64,000 nt of DNA. Source: Arthrobacter sp. M2012083 (lineage in GTDB: Bacteria; Actinomycetota; Actinomycetes; Actinomycetales; Micrococcaceae). The DNA lies in contig NZ_AKKK01000016.1 in the NCBI RefSeq assembly GCF_000281065.1, positions 18,354 to 82,353 of the forward strand, in the 5' to 3' direction. Within the stretch, counting starts at the first letter, position 1. Every line of letters begins with the position of its first letter. Shown piece after piece: positions 18,608 through 28,146 of the stretch. The translations under genes and the position numbers were made by a program. Below the pieces are notes generated by a model, which saw nothing but the letters and a program-made list of their open reading frames with translations, ran no database searches and was not told the DNA's origin.

Positions 18608-19249
18608 TCAGCTGCGGCATAGTGGGGTGGGGGACGCCTGGCTGTGCTGCGCAGCCGGTACCCCGGCTGCCATTCCCGCCCATAGTGTGTCGGTGGTAGC
18701 GGTGACTACGTCTTCCACCGAATTCCCGTCCAACTGCCCACCAGCGGCGAGGAGTGCCGTGCCGTGAAGGCTCACAAAGCACACCATGGCCAAGGTTTCA
18801 GGGTCCCCGGCAGCCAGGACGCCGGCTTGCTGTGCCTCGGCAATCATTGCCCGGGCGACGTGTATCCCTTGCACGCCGGTGCTTCGCAGCTCTTCGCTGG
18901 AATCGGGGTGGTGCTTGGTGGAGTACATCACGGTCAGCAGGGCAGGGTGCTCAACAGCAAAGTCGACATAGGCTTTGCCAACACTGACGAAACGCCCCCG
19001 GAGGTCTTCGCCGGACTGGGCGGCGTCGCGGATGCGGCGGTTCATCGACTCAAAGCCAGCCAGCGCCACGGCGTCGATCAGGGCTTGCTTGTCGCGGAAG
19101 TGCTTGGCCGGCGCGCCGTGGCTGACATTCACATCGCGGGCAAGTTGCCGCAGGGATAGCCCGTCCACGCCAGCTTCTTCGATGGTTTCCGTGGCGCGTT
19201 CCAAGAGGGCTTCCCGGAGTTTGCCATGGTGGTAGGGCTGTTCGGTCAT
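18608..19249 (-). CDS. TetR-family regulator
   Basis: 213-aa regulator. GLSLRQLARDVNVSHGAPAKHFRDKQALIDAV is the helix-turn-helix; the C-terminal domain is of the WHG type (AFCF-like VCFVSLHGTALLAAGGQ). On the minus strand TAATAT lies 6 nt before the ATG, a leaderless arrangement. It is divergent from a short-chain dehydrogenase across a region with three phased palindromes, so it very likely represses that gene and itself. Confidence 0.88.
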   Translation of the reverse strand: MTEQPYHHGKLREALLERATETIEEAGVDGLSLRQLARDVNVSHGAPAKHFRDKQALIDAVALAGFESMNRRIRDAAQSGEDLRGRFVSVGKAYVDFAVEHPALLTVMYSTKHHPDSSEELRSTGVQGIHVARAMIAEAQQAGVLAAGDPETLAMVCFVSLHGTALLAAGGQLDGNSVEDVVTATTDTLWAGMAAGVPAAQHSQASPTPLCRS

Positions 19250-19265
19250 GGGTCCATATTAGGGC

Positions 19266-19321
19266 AATGTAGTCATTGACAACAATGTAGACGCTGCCTA
19301 CCATGTAGACAGCGACTACAT
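19266..19321 (+). promoter_or_regulatory. Triple 18-bp-phased TetR operator with SDR promoter
   Basis: (A/C)ATGTAG recurs at 19266, 19284 and 19302, each exactly 18 bp apart. The last unit is a perfect inverted repeat ATGTAG-N7-CTACAT (19303-19321); the first two have degenerate right halves. TTGACA (19276-19281) and TACCAT (19299-19304), 17 bp apart, form the SDR promoter within this array, so binding would occlude it. Confidence 0.7.
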
Positions 19322-19352
19322 TAGTCTCCGGCTCAACCGATTGGATTCCGCC

Positions 19353-20144
19353 ATGACCATGACATACCCAGGGACCACTGCACTCATCACGGGCGCCAGC
19401 TCCGGCCTCGGCGCTGAATTCGCCGGACAGTTTGCTGCACGAGGCTCCAACCTGGTCCTTGTAGCCAGGCGTGCAGACCGACTGGAGGAGTTGGCTCAGG
19501 ACCTGCGCTCACGCCACCGCGTCACTGTGACCGTCCTCCCCATGGACCTGGGCCGCGCCGGAGTGGGACGCGAACTCCTCGACGAACTGGCCGGCCGCGG
19601 AATCACGGTGGACACTTTGATCAACAACGCGGGTTTTGGAACCCACGGCCCTTTGGTTGAGGAAGACCCGGACACCATTGCTGCGGAGATTTCCTTGAAC
19701 GTTGCCGCCCTCGTGGACATTACCCGGGCCTTCCTGCCGGAACTGCTCGCCTCCGGGAAGGGGGCGCTGGTGAACGTCGCCAGCACTGCCGCGTTCCAAC
19801 CCATTCCCGGCATGGCCGTCTACGGCGCCACCAAGGCCTTCGTCCTGAGCTTCACCGAAGCCGTTGCCCACGAAACCAAAAACTCCGGACTCAACGTCCT
19901 GGCCCTTTGCCCAGGTGCGACGCGCACTGAGTTCTTTGACGTCCTCGGCGGTGAGTCAGCAGCAGTAGGCAAGATGCAGACCTCTGAACAGGTTGTGGGA
20001 ACTGCCCTCAAGGCCCTCGATCGCAAGGACACCCCCGGTAGCGTCGTCTCGGGTTGGGTCAATCGGGTGGCAGCCGGCTTCGCCCAACGCTTGCCTCGGG
20101 CCGTCACCGTCGCTATCGCTGCACGTGCTGTACAGGACTGGTAA
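19353..20144 (+). CDS. Short-chain dehydrogenase/reductase
   Basis: 263-aa SDR. TGASSGLGAEFAGQFAARG binds the dinucleotide, NNAGFG follows, and the catalytic Ser (NVASTAAF) and Tyr-x3-Lys (YGATK) are present. The sequence after the TGxxxGxG motif (LVARRADRLEEL) favours NADP(H). Start ATG 19353 chosen over TTG 19341. Substrate unknown; regulation by the divergent TetR protein suggests a detoxification or lipid-type substrate, which is a guess. Confidence 0.85.
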   Translation: MTMTYPGTTALITGASSGLGAEFAGQFAARGSNLVLVARRADRLEELAQDLRSRHRVTVTVLPMDLGRAGVGRELLDELAGRGITVDTLINNAGFGTHGPLVEEDPDTIAAEISLNVAALVDITRAFLPELLASGKGALVNVASTAAFQPIPGMAVYGATKAFVLSFTEAVAHETKNSGLNVLALCPGATRTEFFDVLGGESAAVGKMQTSEQVVGTALKALDRKDTPGSVVSGWVNRVAAGFAQRLPRAVTVAIAARAVQDW

Positions 20145-20228
20145 GCGAGCAGTACTGGTAGGACGGCCAGGACTGTGCGATTGGCAGGGCGGTGCTGCGG
20201 GTCCGGGAACAGCAGATAGCCTGAGGGT

Positions 20229-20252
20229 AAGGACCGATCCCCGCCGGTCCTT
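20229..20252 (+). terminator. Intrinsic terminator after the SDR gene
   Basis: AAGGACCG (20229-20236) and CGGTCCTT (20245-20252) form an 8-bp stem with an 8-nt loop, running into TTTT. It ends 18 bp before the ATG of the next gene. Confidence 0.6.
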
Positions 20253-20270
20253 TTCAAGCCGGAGGCCAGC

Positions 20271-20807
20271 ATGACCGAACCACGCTTCACCGTAGAAACC
20301 GCCCAGGTCCTGGCCGAGGTGGCCCACAACAGGCAGAAAGACAAGCTCAAGCGTCCCTACCGTGAGCACGTCCTGGCCGTGGGGGATGCGCTCGCCGACT
20401 TTGACCAGGACATCCAAATCGCTGGCTACCTTCACGACATCGCCGAAGACACGCCCATCACCCGTCAGGCCCTGCTTGAAATGGGAGTGTCCGAACGGGC
20501 GGTAGGCATCATCGAACGCGTCACCCGCCGCTTCCACGACGACCCCGATGATGACGACGCCGGCATCCGTTTCATTGCGGAGGACCACGACGCAACGTTG
20601 GTGAAGATCGCGGACAACGCCCACAACTCGCTGCCCGAGCGGGTCCGGGCGCTCGCCGAGAAATGGCCGGACAAGCCGCCGGTAACCCGATACGCCGATG
20701 CGCGCCCAGTGCTGTATACGGCCGTTCCCCGTGAAGAAGTCCGGATGATCCTGGAGCGGATCAACCCGTACTTGATTGCGGAACTGGACGAGATCGTTCC
20801 CGAGTAG
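20271..20807 (+). CDS. HD-domain phosphohydrolase, related to (p)ppGpp hydrolases
   Basis: 178-aa single-domain hydrolase. The metal site is visible as His33 (YREHVLAV), His55-Asp56 (GYLHDIAEDT) and Asp115 (LVKIADNAHN), the pattern of RelA/SpoT-type HD domains and small alarmone hydrolases. No synthetase or TGS domain is present. The start follows GGAGG. Whether it cleaves ppGpp or another nucleotide cannot be decided from sequence. Confidence 0.75.
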   Translation: MTEPRFTVETAQVLAEVAHNRQKDKLKRPYREHVLAVGDALADFDQDIQIAGYLHDIAEDTPITRQALLEMGVSERAVGIIERVTRRFHDDPDDDDAGIRFIAEDHDATLVKIADNAHNSLPERVRALAEKWPDKPPVTRYADARPVLYTAVPREEVRMILERINPYLIAELDEIVPE

Positions 20808-20817
20808 CCCACACCCG

Positions 20818-20886
20818 CTGCGTTGCGGGGCCCACTCTGCGCGCCATGGGATGAACTTGGGGCGCAAAGCGGGCCCCGCAACGCAG
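20818..20886. terminator. Long palindrome between convergent genes (repeat family A, copy 1)
   Basis: CTGCGTTGCGGGGCCC (20818-20833) is an exact complement of 20871-20886. It sits between the HD gene and the convergent ltrA gene, so it can end both transcripts. The interior ACTCTGCGC...GGCGCAAAGCG also matches the palindrome at 41600-41662, marking a dispersed family. Confidence 0.65.
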
Positions 20887-20896
20887 GGGGAATGCC

Positions 20897-22140
20897 CTAG
20901 CCCGCGGCGGTTTCCAACCGCCGCAGCGCTGCTGCCCGGCCCTTGTGTCCCCGTCGTTCGTCGTAGGCGATAGACAGGCCCAGGACCAGCATCATAGCCA
21001 GCATGCAGATCGGCACCGAGGCTCCCGCTCCAGCCATGGCAATGCTTGCAGCCAAGCCGAGGACCACCAGCGCCGAGCTCCAGAAGTGTTCGCGGTCCAG
21101 GCCGAGCATGATGCCGTACAGCGTGCTGAGCGAGACCTTGAAGACAATGATGGGATGGCGATGGAGGCCACCGCCGCGGCCGCAGGAATGTGGGTTTCGT
21201 GGTCAATGTAGTAAGCGGCAACGTGCAGTCCCGCACCTGTGGCGGCAATGGCAGCGAAGATCGGCATGTGCCCATAGCCGAACACCCATGAACGGTGCCG
21301 CTGGACGTGAAGTGCCGGACCCGAGGGCAGGATGAAGTAGATCCACCACATGGAGAAGGCCAGTCCGGTGCCACTCAATCCAACCAAAGCGGCATCCATG
21401 GACCATTGGTGGGTGGCCACAATGGCACGCAGGGTTTCAATGGCACCAATCAAACACTCACCCAAGGCGATGATGGCCAGAAGGCCGTACCTTTCCGCGA
21501 TGTGGTGCGCGTGCCACGGGGTACGGATCTTGCGTTCTGCGAAGTACGGTGCCGCCATCTCCATGATGAACAGCGGAGTTGCCATGAGGAAGGTGGTGAG
21601 GACGCTCGCATCGACCAAGAGAACCACCACCCATCCGACTTGGACGATCGCCACGTACTTGGCGTAACGCAAACAGGTTTCCCGGCGTTCGGGATCCTGC
21701 CGGGCTGCGCGTAGCCATTGGAAGATCAGGGCCACCCGCATCACGATGTAGCCGAGCACCATGGTGACGTTGTCCACGTGCTTTCCCTCGATAATCGAGT
21801 GGAATACCGGCTCAATGCCCATGGCCAGGACCAGGACGCCCACCATCTGCACCATGGTGACTACGCGGAACACCCAGTCGTCGGTGTCGTAGGCGCTGGC
21901 GAACCACGTGAAATTGATCCAGGCCCAGATCACCGCGAACATGGCGAACGAGAAGGCGAGCAGGCCTGGCCAGAAATGCGCCTCTGCCACTGCATGGGCG
22001 AACTGGTTGCCGGCGACACCGAAGGCGATAACGAAGGTCAGGTCGAAAAAGAGCTCCAGCGGGGTTGCTGTGCGGTGCTTTTCATGGGGATCGCGGCCGC
22101 CCATGCGGGACAGCGCATGGCGAAGGGGATTCGAGGACAT
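20897..22140 (-). pseudogene. ltrA: Low-temperature requirement protein A homologue, frameshifted
   Basis: Multi-helix membrane protein of the LtrA family. Reading from ATG 22140, MSSNPLRHALSRMGGRDPHE and TPLELFFDLTFVIAFGVAGNQF, followed by many hydrophobic segments, are intact until HIPAAAAVASIAIP near 21155. The match then continues in another frame (IIVFKVSLSTLYGIMLGLDR) to the stop at 20897. Around 21143-21160, GCCATCCCATCATT looks one base short of the expected codons. The cause is a real one-base deletion or a sequencing error; the rest of the gene shows no decay. Without the shift the protein would be about 414 aa. Confidence 0.8.
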
Positions 22141-22179
22141 GGCACAAAGATTACCGTTGCCCTTGCCTTCACGCCGAGA

Positions 22180-22238
22180 TCGCCGGAATGCGTCGAGATC
22201 CTCTGGAATATTCCAGCGATCCCGCAGCATTCCGGCGA
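22180..22238. repeat. Nested palindrome between ltrA and the GNAT-AAA+ gene (repeat family B, copy 1)
   Basis: TCGCCGGAATGC (22180-22191) pairs exactly with GCATTCCGGCGA (22227-22238), enclosing the perfect palindrome CTGGAATATTCCAG (22203-22216). It could end transcription of the upstream fusion gene. The neighbouring GCCGAGATCGC recurs, inverted, at 40337-40385. Confidence 0.55.
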
Positions 22239-22258
22239 AATCGAGGAAAAATGCCGCC

Positions 22259-23557
22259 CTACACGCGCCCCAACACGTCGATGTCTTCCAGGAAGTCCTG
22301 GTGCACTTCGGCGCTGACGGTGGTCCGGGTGTCACCGATCGCGTCGAGGTAGTCCTGGGTGACCGGCCCTTTACGTCCATTGGAAGCGGAACCGGAACCG
22401 CCGTCGTCGTACACTGCTTTTTCCAGGGCCCGCTGGGAGGCGCTGCGGGCAGCAAACTCGATGTCCGCGGGTGAGAAGCCCTCAGTTCGTTCCACCAGCT
22501 GGGCGATATCGACCGAGTCCACCACGGTAGCGGGGATGAATCGCTGCCACATGGCCTCGCGGGCGTGGACGTCCGGGAGGCCTATGGGAATGACATAGTC
22601 GAACCGGCCGTGGCGCAGGAATGCAGTGTCCAGGGCGCGGATGAAGTTGGTGGCGCACACCAGGAGGCGGCCGGGCTGCTCGCGGAATGCCGGGATGATC
22701 TTGAGGAGTTCGTTGGTGACGCCCTGCAGCGGCGACGGTGGATCGCCGGCGCGCTGCGACGCGATTTCCTCCACTTCGTCGATGAAGACCACAGCGTGTT
22801 CCAGCTCGGCGATTTCCAGGAACGTCTCGCGTAATGCGCCGGCCAGGCCCTTGGGGTCAGCGGCCAAGCGGGACGGGAAGACTTCCACGAACGGCCACTC
22901 GAGCCGCGACGCGATGGCCTTGGCGAAGGTCGTCTTGCCGGTGCCGGGAGGGCCGAAAAGGACTACTGCCCGGGGCGGGACCACGCCGTATTCGTCGGCG
23001 AGGTCGGCCTCGGCCAGGGGCAGAACCAGGCGGCGTTCCAGAAGTTCCTTCTCGCGGCGCATGCCGGCCACGTTCTCCCACAGGTCCCGGGCAAGAATGC
23101 GTCCGCCCAGCAGGCTCAACGGTTCCAGTTCCTGCCGCTGTACCGGGATGGTCCGCTCGAAGTAGCGCAGGTTTTTCTTCACCACGAACCCGCGTCCCAG
23201 GAAGGCTTCGACGCGCGTTTCGGTCTCCGGCATGAGGGCGGAGAGTTTGTTGAGGCCGTGCGGGGCCATGCGGTTCTCGACGGCGGACAGCAGCGAGGTG
23301 CCGATGCCGCGGCCGCGGAACTCCGTCAGCGTGGCCAGGAAAACGATCCAGCCTTGGTCATGGGCGGCGCGTCCGACGGCGGCGCCCACCACCTGGTCGC
23401 CTTGGACGGCCACCACGGCGTGGTCCTTCTCGCAGGAGGCCAGTACTTCGGACAACGCGTAGACCGGCTCCACGCCATCGGCTTTGAGTGACTCCCAGAG
23501 GTGCAGGATGCCGTCCAGATCGGACGAATGGAAGTCCCTGATGCGCCAGTTGCTCAT
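22259..23557 (-). CDS. GNAT acetyltransferase fused to an AAA+ ATPase
   Basis: 432-aa two-domain protein. Residues 1-135 are a GNAT fold: IRDFHSSDLDGILHLWESL, acetyl-CoA loop RGRGIGTSLL (81-90), then a typical ETETRVEAFLGRGFVVKKNL end. Residues ~150-400 are a classic AAA module: Walker A GPPGTGKT (202-209), Walker B VVFIDE (256-261), an arginine-finger region LRHGRFDYVIPIGLP, and GFSPADIEFAARSASQRAL. The AAA part resembles FtsH/Vps4-type ATPases but has no protease or membrane segment. AGGAGA precedes ATG 23557. Substrate unknown; perhaps ATP-driven remodelling linked to protein acetylation. Confidence 0.85.
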   Translation of the reverse strand: MSNWRIRDFHSSDLDGILHLWESLKADGVEPVYALSEVLASCEKDHAVVAVQGDQVVGAAVGRAAHDQGWIVFLATLTEFRGRGIGTSLLSAVENRMAPHGLNKLSALMPETETRVEAFLGRGFVVKKNLRYFERTIPVQRQELEPLSLLGGRILARDLWENVAGMRREKELLERRLVLPLAEADLADEYGVVPPRAVVLFGPPGTGKTTFAKAIASRLEWPFVEVFPSRLAADPKGLAGALRETFLEIAELEHAVVFIDEVEEIASQRAGDPPSPLQGVTNELLKIIPAFREQPGRLLVCATNFIRALDTAFLRHGRFDYVIPIGLPDVHAREAMWQRFIPATVVDSVDIAQLVERTEGFSPADIEFAARSASQRALEKAVYDDGGSGSASNGRKGPVTQDYLDAIGDTRTTVSAEVHQDFLEDIDVLGRV

Positions 23558-23693
23558 GGCTGTATCTCCTGAGTCTGCTAAGTGAGTCGCCGTTGATCTC
23601 TTGGTGTTGAGCATAGGCGAACCACCGCTACAGGAGGTTGCGGGTCCGTTGCGTTACGAAACCCTACGGCCCTTCGCCCTCCTGAAGAAGCCC

Positions 23694-24455
23694 CTACTGA
23701 ACGGGACGGAGCCGTAGACCCTGCATCCCGCCGTCGACCGCCAGCGAGGTCCCGGTAGCCGACCCCGAGAGCGGACTCGCCAGGTAAGCGACGGCGCCGG
23801 CTACCTCAGCGGGGTCGACCATCCGGCCGTGCGGCTGGCGGGCGTTGAGGGCGGCGCGCTCGGCTGCAGGGTCGGCAGCTGAATCGAGCAACCGTCCCAC
23901 CCAGGGGGTGTCCACGGTGCCGGGATTTACGCAGTTCACACGGATCCCCTCACGGATATGGTCTGCGGCCATGGCGAGCGTCAACGACAAAACCGCACCC
24001 TTCGACGCCGAGTACAGGGCACGCTGCGGAAGCCCGGCAGTCGCTGCAATGGAACAGGTGTTCACGATCGCGGCGGCCGGAGACTCGCGCAGATGTGGCA
24101 GGGCCGCCCGGCTGACACGGGCGATTCCCACCACGTTGACGTTGAGGACACGCAGCCACTCGTCGTCGTCGTTCGCCGCGATGTCGCCCTGGGCGCCGAT
24201 GCCGGCGTTGTTGATGACGATGTCCAGGCGGCCGAATTTTGTGGCCACAGCGTCGACGGCGGTTCGCACCGAGGCGTCATCGGCCACATTGCACTGCACC
24301 CCGAAGTGCGGGCTGGCTTCCGGGGCGAGGTCCAGGACCGCCACCTGAGCACCGCCGGCTGCGAGGCGGTGGGCGATCGCGGCCCCAATGCCTGAGGCAC
24401 CGCCTGTCACGAGCGCTGTCAGGCCTTCGAATTCGTTTCCCACAGAGGGTGCCAT
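23694..24455 (-). CDS. SDR, probably 2-keto-3-deoxy-L-fuconate dehydrogenase
   Basis: 253-aa short-chain dehydrogenase: TGGASGIGAAIAHRLAAGG, acidic VLDLAPEA after strand 2 (points to NAD+), NNAGIGAQ, catalytic Ser in NTCSIAA and Tyr-Lys in YSASK. In the non-phosphorylative L-fucose pathway this step oxidises 2-keto-3-deoxy-L-fuconate to the 2,4-diketo acid. The call rests on its position 7 nt behind the diketo acid hydrolase and opposite fuconate dehydratase. ATG 24455 was chosen; the longer frame overlaps the preceding gene. Confidence 0.85.
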   Translation of the reverse strand: MAPSVGNEFEGLTALVTGGASGIGAAIAHRLAAGGAQVAVLDLAPEASPHFGVQCNVADDASVRTAVDAVATKFGRLDIVINNAGIGAQGDIAANDDDEWLRVLNVNVVGIARVSRAALPHLRESPAAAIVNTCSIAATAGLPQRALYSASKGAVLSLTLAMAADHIREGIRVNCVNPGTVDTPWVGRLLDSAADPAAERAALNARQPHGRMVDPAEVAGAVAYLASPLSGSATGTSLAVDGGMQGLRLRPVQ

Positions 24456-24462
24456 GGCGGCC

Positions 24463-25383
24463 TCAGGCGTTGATGCGGACGGGATCAGATGCACCGTGCC
24501 GGGCTGGGGAGCCGGTCTGCGCGCGGAAGTACTCCTGCCGCTGGCGGCCCAGTCCCTCAATCTCCAACTCCACCACGTCACCTGGCTGGATGAAGGGGAA
24601 TCTGCCGGACAGTGCCACGCCCTCGGGAGTGCCCGTGATGATCACGTCGCCCGGCTCCAGGACCATGTACTGGCTGAGGTGGTGGATGATCGTGGCGGGG
24701 TCGAAGATCATGTCCGAGGTAGTGGAGTCTTGGCGGCCTTCGCCGTTTACCAAGGTCTGCAGGCGAAGGTTGCCGGCGTCAATATCCGAGGACGGGACCA
24801 GCCATGGGCCCAGGGGAGTGGAGCCGGGCAGGGACTTGCCCTTGGTCCATTGACCCGCAGTGCCGGGGATCTGGTAGTCGCGCTCGGAAAGATCGTTGGC
24901 CAGGGCATACCCGGCGATGCAGCCCTCGGCCTCGGAAACGGAGGAAAGGTATGACGCTTCCTTACCGATCACGATTGCCAGTTCCACTTCCCAGTCGTAC
25001 TTTTCCGACGACGGCGGGATGGGAGCGGCATCGAAGGGGCCAGCTATGGTGTTGGTCGGCTTGAGGAACACCACGGGAACCTCGGGCGGCGTAGCACCGG
25101 ATTCGGCGGCGTGCGCGGTGTAGTTGAGTCCGATGGCAACCACTGCGCCGGGACGGGCGACGGGGGCGCCGATGCGCAGGCCTTCAGGCGAGATCTCGGG
25201 GAGTTCCCCTTTGTCCAGGGCTCCCCGGGTGCGTTCAATGCCGTCCGAGGCGAGGAAACCGCCGTCGATGTCGTTGGTCAGGGCCCTAAGGCTGAAGTAC
25301 TTCTCAGCGCCGTCGGCGTCCTGGGCGATGACGGCCGGTTGTTCGTTTCCGGCCGTACCCAGCCTGGCGAATTTCAAGGTCAT
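24463..25383 (-). CDS. Fumarylacetoacetate-hydrolase family enzyme, probably 2,4-diketo-3-deoxy-L-fuconate hydrolase
   Basis: 306-aa FAH-fold hydrolase: AIGLNYTAHAAESG, the metal-binding DWEVELAIVIGKEA (Glu-x-Glu type), GYALANDLSERDYQ, and GDVIITGTPEGVALSGR near the C-terminus. In the fucose route the enzyme splits the diketo acid into pyruvate and L-lactate. GGAGGAAG precedes ATG 25383. It heads a two-gene minus-strand operon with the SDR, divergent from fuconate dehydratase. Confidence 0.87.
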   Translation of the reverse strand: MTLKFARLGTAGNEQPAVIAQDADGAEKYFSLRALTNDIDGGFLASDGIERTRGALDKGELPEISPEGLRIGAPVARPGAVVAIGLNYTAHAAESGATPPEVPVVFLKPTNTIAGPFDAAPIPPSSEKYDWEVELAIVIGKEASYLSSVSEAEGCIAGYALANDLSERDYQIPGTAGQWTKGKSLPGSTPLGPWLVPSSDIDAGNLRLQTLVNGEGRQDSTTSDMIFDPATIIHHLSQYMVLEPGDVIITGTPEGVALSGRFPFIQPGDVVELEIEGLGRQRQEYFRAQTGSPARHGASDPVRINA

Positions 25384-25406
25384 GGCTTCCTCCGTGCGTT
25401 CGGGAC

Positions 25407-25490
25407 TAACATCCGAGCTCTAGTGTGGTGTTGTCACTCATAATACGGAAATGTGACCCATTGACAAGCTAGACATCGGATGTTTAGGCT
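25407..25490 (+). promoter_or_regulatory. Divergent fucose promoters with two FucR-type operator sites
   Basis: On the plus strand TTGACA (25461-25466) and TAGGCT (25485-25490), 18 bp apart, enclose AGACATCGGATGTTT (25471-25485), whose core ACATC-G-GATGT is palindromic. On the minus strand TTGTCA and TATTAT (25445-25440) form the FAH promoter, with a second site TAACATCCGAGC (25407-25418) just downstream. The motif TCGGATGT, read on one strand or the other, also occurs before the regulator gene at 30951. Repression by the GntR protein at 30257 is inferred. Confidence 0.65.
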
Positions 25491-25522
25491 CATCAAGAAT
25501 CGCGACGCACTTCAGGAGCCGC

Positions 25523-26827
25523 ATGAGCATCATCACCGCAATGGATACGTTCGACATCCGCTTTCCCACATCCTTGGAGCTGGATGGTTCCGACGCCATG
25601 AACCCGGACCCGGACTATTCCGCTGCGTACCTGGTCATCCGCACGGATGCGGGGGACGGGCATGAGGGCCACGGCTTTGTGTTTACCATCGGGCGGGGGA
25701 ACGAGGTGGAGACGGCGGCGATCGAGGCCCTCCGGGAGCACATCCTTGGCTGCACGGTTGAGGACCTGCTCGCAGACATGGGGACCACCTGGAAACTGCT
25801 GACCCATGACTCGCAGCTCCGGTGGTTGGGGCCTGAGAAGGGCGTCATGCACATGGCTATCGGTGCCGTGGTCAATGCGCTATGGGATTTGAAGGCCAAA
25901 CGCGCAGGGCTGCCCCTTTGGGAGTTGCTCGCCGGCATGACGCCCGATGAGCTCGTAGCACTCGTGGACTTCCGCTACCTCACGGACGCGCTCACCCAGG
26001 ACGAAGCTTTGGACATCCTTCGCACTGCCGAACCCGGAAGGAAAGCGCGCAAAGAGGCACTTCGCGCTGAGGGCTACCCCGCGTACACCACGACGCCGGG
26101 CTGGTTGGGTTACAGCGACGAGAAACTGACGCGTCTGGCCAAGGAAGCCGTGGCTGACGGATTTGCCCAGATCAAGTTGAAAGTTGGCGCCTCCCTGGAG
26201 GACGACATCCGGCGCGTGCGGGCTGCCCGCGCTGCCGTTGGTCCCGACGTCAAGATCGCGGTAGATGCCAATCAGCGCTGGGATGTGCAGGAAGCCATCG
26301 ACTGGATGGCGCACCTTGCCCCCTACGACATCGCCTGGATTGAGGAACCCACCAGTCCGGACGACATCCTCGGCCATGCCGCCATCGCCCGCGGAGTGGC
26401 GCCCGTTCCCGTGGCCACCGGCGAACACGTCCAGAACCGGGTGGTGTTCAAACAAATGCTCCAGGCCGGCTCGCTGCAGGTCCTGCAGATTGACGCGGCC
26501 CGGGTAGCGGGAGTCAATGAGAACATCGCCATCCTCCTACTCGCTGCCAAGTTCGGCGTGAGGGTGTGTCCGCACGCTGGTGGCGTCGGTCTGTGTGAAG
26601 CCGTGCAGCACCTGTCCATGTTCGACTTCATTGCGGTGTCCGGGACGAAAGAGGACAGGACCATCGAGTTCGTGGACCACCTCCATGAACATTTCATCAC
26701 ACCTGTGGATGTCCACGACGGCGCGTATTGGCCGCCGTCGGATCCTGGCGCGGGAAACGAGATGCTCCGTGAAACACTGGCCGCATACAGCTTCCCGGAC
26801 GGCCCCGCATGGAAGGAATCCCGTTGA
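25523..26827 (+). CDS. L-fuconate dehydratase
   Basis: 434-aa enolase-superfamily enzyme that dehydrates L-fuconate to 2-keto-3-deoxy-L-fuconate. Counting residues gives Lys218 and Lys220 (IKLKVG), Asp248 (VDANQRW), Glu274 (WIEEPT), Glu301 (TGEH) and His351 (CPHAGGVG), the catalytic and Mg2+ residues at the same numbers known for characterised bacterial fuconate dehydratase. AGGAG lies before ATG 25523. First gene of a five-gene fucose operon. Confidence 0.93.
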   Translation: MSIITAMDTFDIRFPTSLELDGSDAMNPDPDYSAAYLVIRTDAGDGHEGHGFVFTIGRGNEVETAAIEALREHILGCTVEDLLADMGTTWKLLTHDSQLRWLGPEKGVMHMAIGAVVNALWDLKAKRAGLPLWELLAGMTPDELVALVDFRYLTDALTQDEALDILRTAEPGRKARKEALRAEGYPAYTTTPGWLGYSDEKLTRLAKEAVADGFAQIKLKVGASLEDDIRRVRAARAAVGPDVKIAVDANQRWDVQEAIDWMAHLAPYDIAWIEEPTSPDDILGHAAIARGVAPVPVATGEHVQNRVVFKQMLQAGSLQVLQIDAARVAGVNENIAILLLAAKFGVRVCPHAGGVGLCEAVQHLSMFDFIAVSGTKEDRTIEFVDHLHEHFITPVDVHDGAYWPPSDPGAGNEMLRETLAAYSFPDGPAWKESR

Positions 26828-28146
26828 TCCAGCACGCACCTTGGTTTGAAGAGGCACGTTTTGGGATGTTTGTTCACTGGGGCATTTACGCCCTGCCTGC
26901 CCGGCACGAGTGGGTGATGAACCAGGAAGAAATCACTGTGGAGGAGTACTCCAAGTACTTCCGGCGCTTCGACCCGGACCTCTACGATCCCCGTGAATGG
27001 GCACGCGCCGCAAGGGACGCAGGGATGAAGTACGTGGTCCTCACCACCAAGCACCATGACGGCTTCTGCCTGTGGGACTCGGCGCTAACGGATTACAAAG
27101 CCACCAACACGCCCGCCGGCCGCGACCTGATAGCGCCTTACGTGGAAGCACTCCGGGCCGAGGGGCTGAAGGTCGGCTTCTATCACTCGCTCATCGACTG
27201 GCACCACCCCGACTTCACCGTGGACGGCGTACACCCCCAACGGAACGCGGCCGACGTCGAAAGTTTGAACGCCGGACGCGACATGGCTCGCTACCGCGGC
27301 TACCTGCACGGCCAAGTGCGCGAACTCCTGAGCAACTACGGCACCATCGACTACCTGTTCTTCGACTTCTCCTACACAGGAGGGCACGAAAAAGACTTCC
27401 GGGGCGGCAAGGGCCGGAAGGACTGGGATTCTGAGGCGTTGCTCGCCATGGTGCGGGAGCTGCAGCCCGGCATCGTGGTCAATGACCGGTTGGAGATCCC
27501 AGGCGACTTTGTCACACCTGAGCAGTACCAGCCCGCCGGGCCCATGATGGTCGACGGCGAACCGGTCACCTGGGAAGCCTGCCAGACCCTCAACGGTAGC
27601 TGGGGTTATGACAGGGACAACCTGAACTACAAATCCGTGGACCTGCTCATCCGCATGCTGGTGGATGGTGTGTCCAAGGGCGGCAACCTGCTGCTCAACG
27701 TCGGCCCCACAGGCAGGGGAAACCTTGATCCGCGGGCGCTGGCGTCATTGGCTGGCATCGGCGAGTGGATGAAGCTGCACTCACGGTCCATCTACGGTGC
27801 AGGCGCTTCGTCTTTTACCGCTCCGACGGATGCCCGCTATACGCAGCGTGGGGACAGGCTTTATGTTCACTTGTTCGCTTGGCCGTTTGAGTATGTCCAC
27901 CTTCCGAACCTCGCCGGGAAGGTCGAGTACGCGCAGTTGCTGAACGACGCGTCCGAGGTGTTCCTCAAAGAAGTAGACCCCGGGCAGCAGGCCATGAATA
28001 TGACCCAGGGAGGCCAGCCGCCCGGCACCTTGACCATCAAGCTGCCCGTCCAGCGGCCGAACGTTGCTGTCCCGGTGCTGGAACTGTTCCTGACACCCGA
28101 GGCCGCGACGGCGTCGGCAGCGGAGCCCGAGGCCGCTCGTGCCTGA
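26824..28146 (+). CDS. Alpha-L-fucosidase, GH29
   Basis: Family 29 glycosidase of about 440 aa that releases L-fucose from fucosides. [46 protein letters not shown] (likely nucleophile Asp) and [17 protein letters not shown] are family blocks. There is no signal peptide, so it acts on imported fucosides. I prefer the TTG start at 26824, which overlaps the dehydratase stop (TTGA) and has GAAGGAA at good spacing; ATG at 26809 is the alternative. Confidence 0.9.
   Translation: MIQHAPWFEEARFGMFVHWGIYALPARHEWVMNQEEITVEEYSKYFRRFDPDLYDPREWARAARDAGMKYVVLTTKHHDGFCLWDSALTDYKATNTPAGRDLIAPYVEALRAEGLKVGFYHSLIDWHHPDFTVDGVHPQRNAADVESLNAGRDMARYRGYLHGQVRELLSNYGTIDYLFFDFSYTGGHEKDFRGGKGRKDWDSEALLAMVRELQPGIVVNDRLEIPGDFVTPEQYQPAGPMMVDGEPVTWEACQTLNGSWGYDRDNLNYKSVDLLIRMLVDGVSKGGNLLLNVGPTGRGNLDPRALASLAGIGEWMKLHSRSIYGAGASSFTAPTDARYTQRGDRLYVHLFAWPFEYVHLPNLAGKVEYAQLLNDASEVFLKEVDPGQQAMNMTQGGQPPGTLTIKLPVQRPNVAVPVLELFLTPEAATASAAEPEAARA

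Noticed and set aside
20897..22140. Programmed ribosomal frameshift in ltrA
   Set aside because: No slippery heptamer or downstream stimulatory stem is apparent at the shift; a simple indel or sequence error is more likely.
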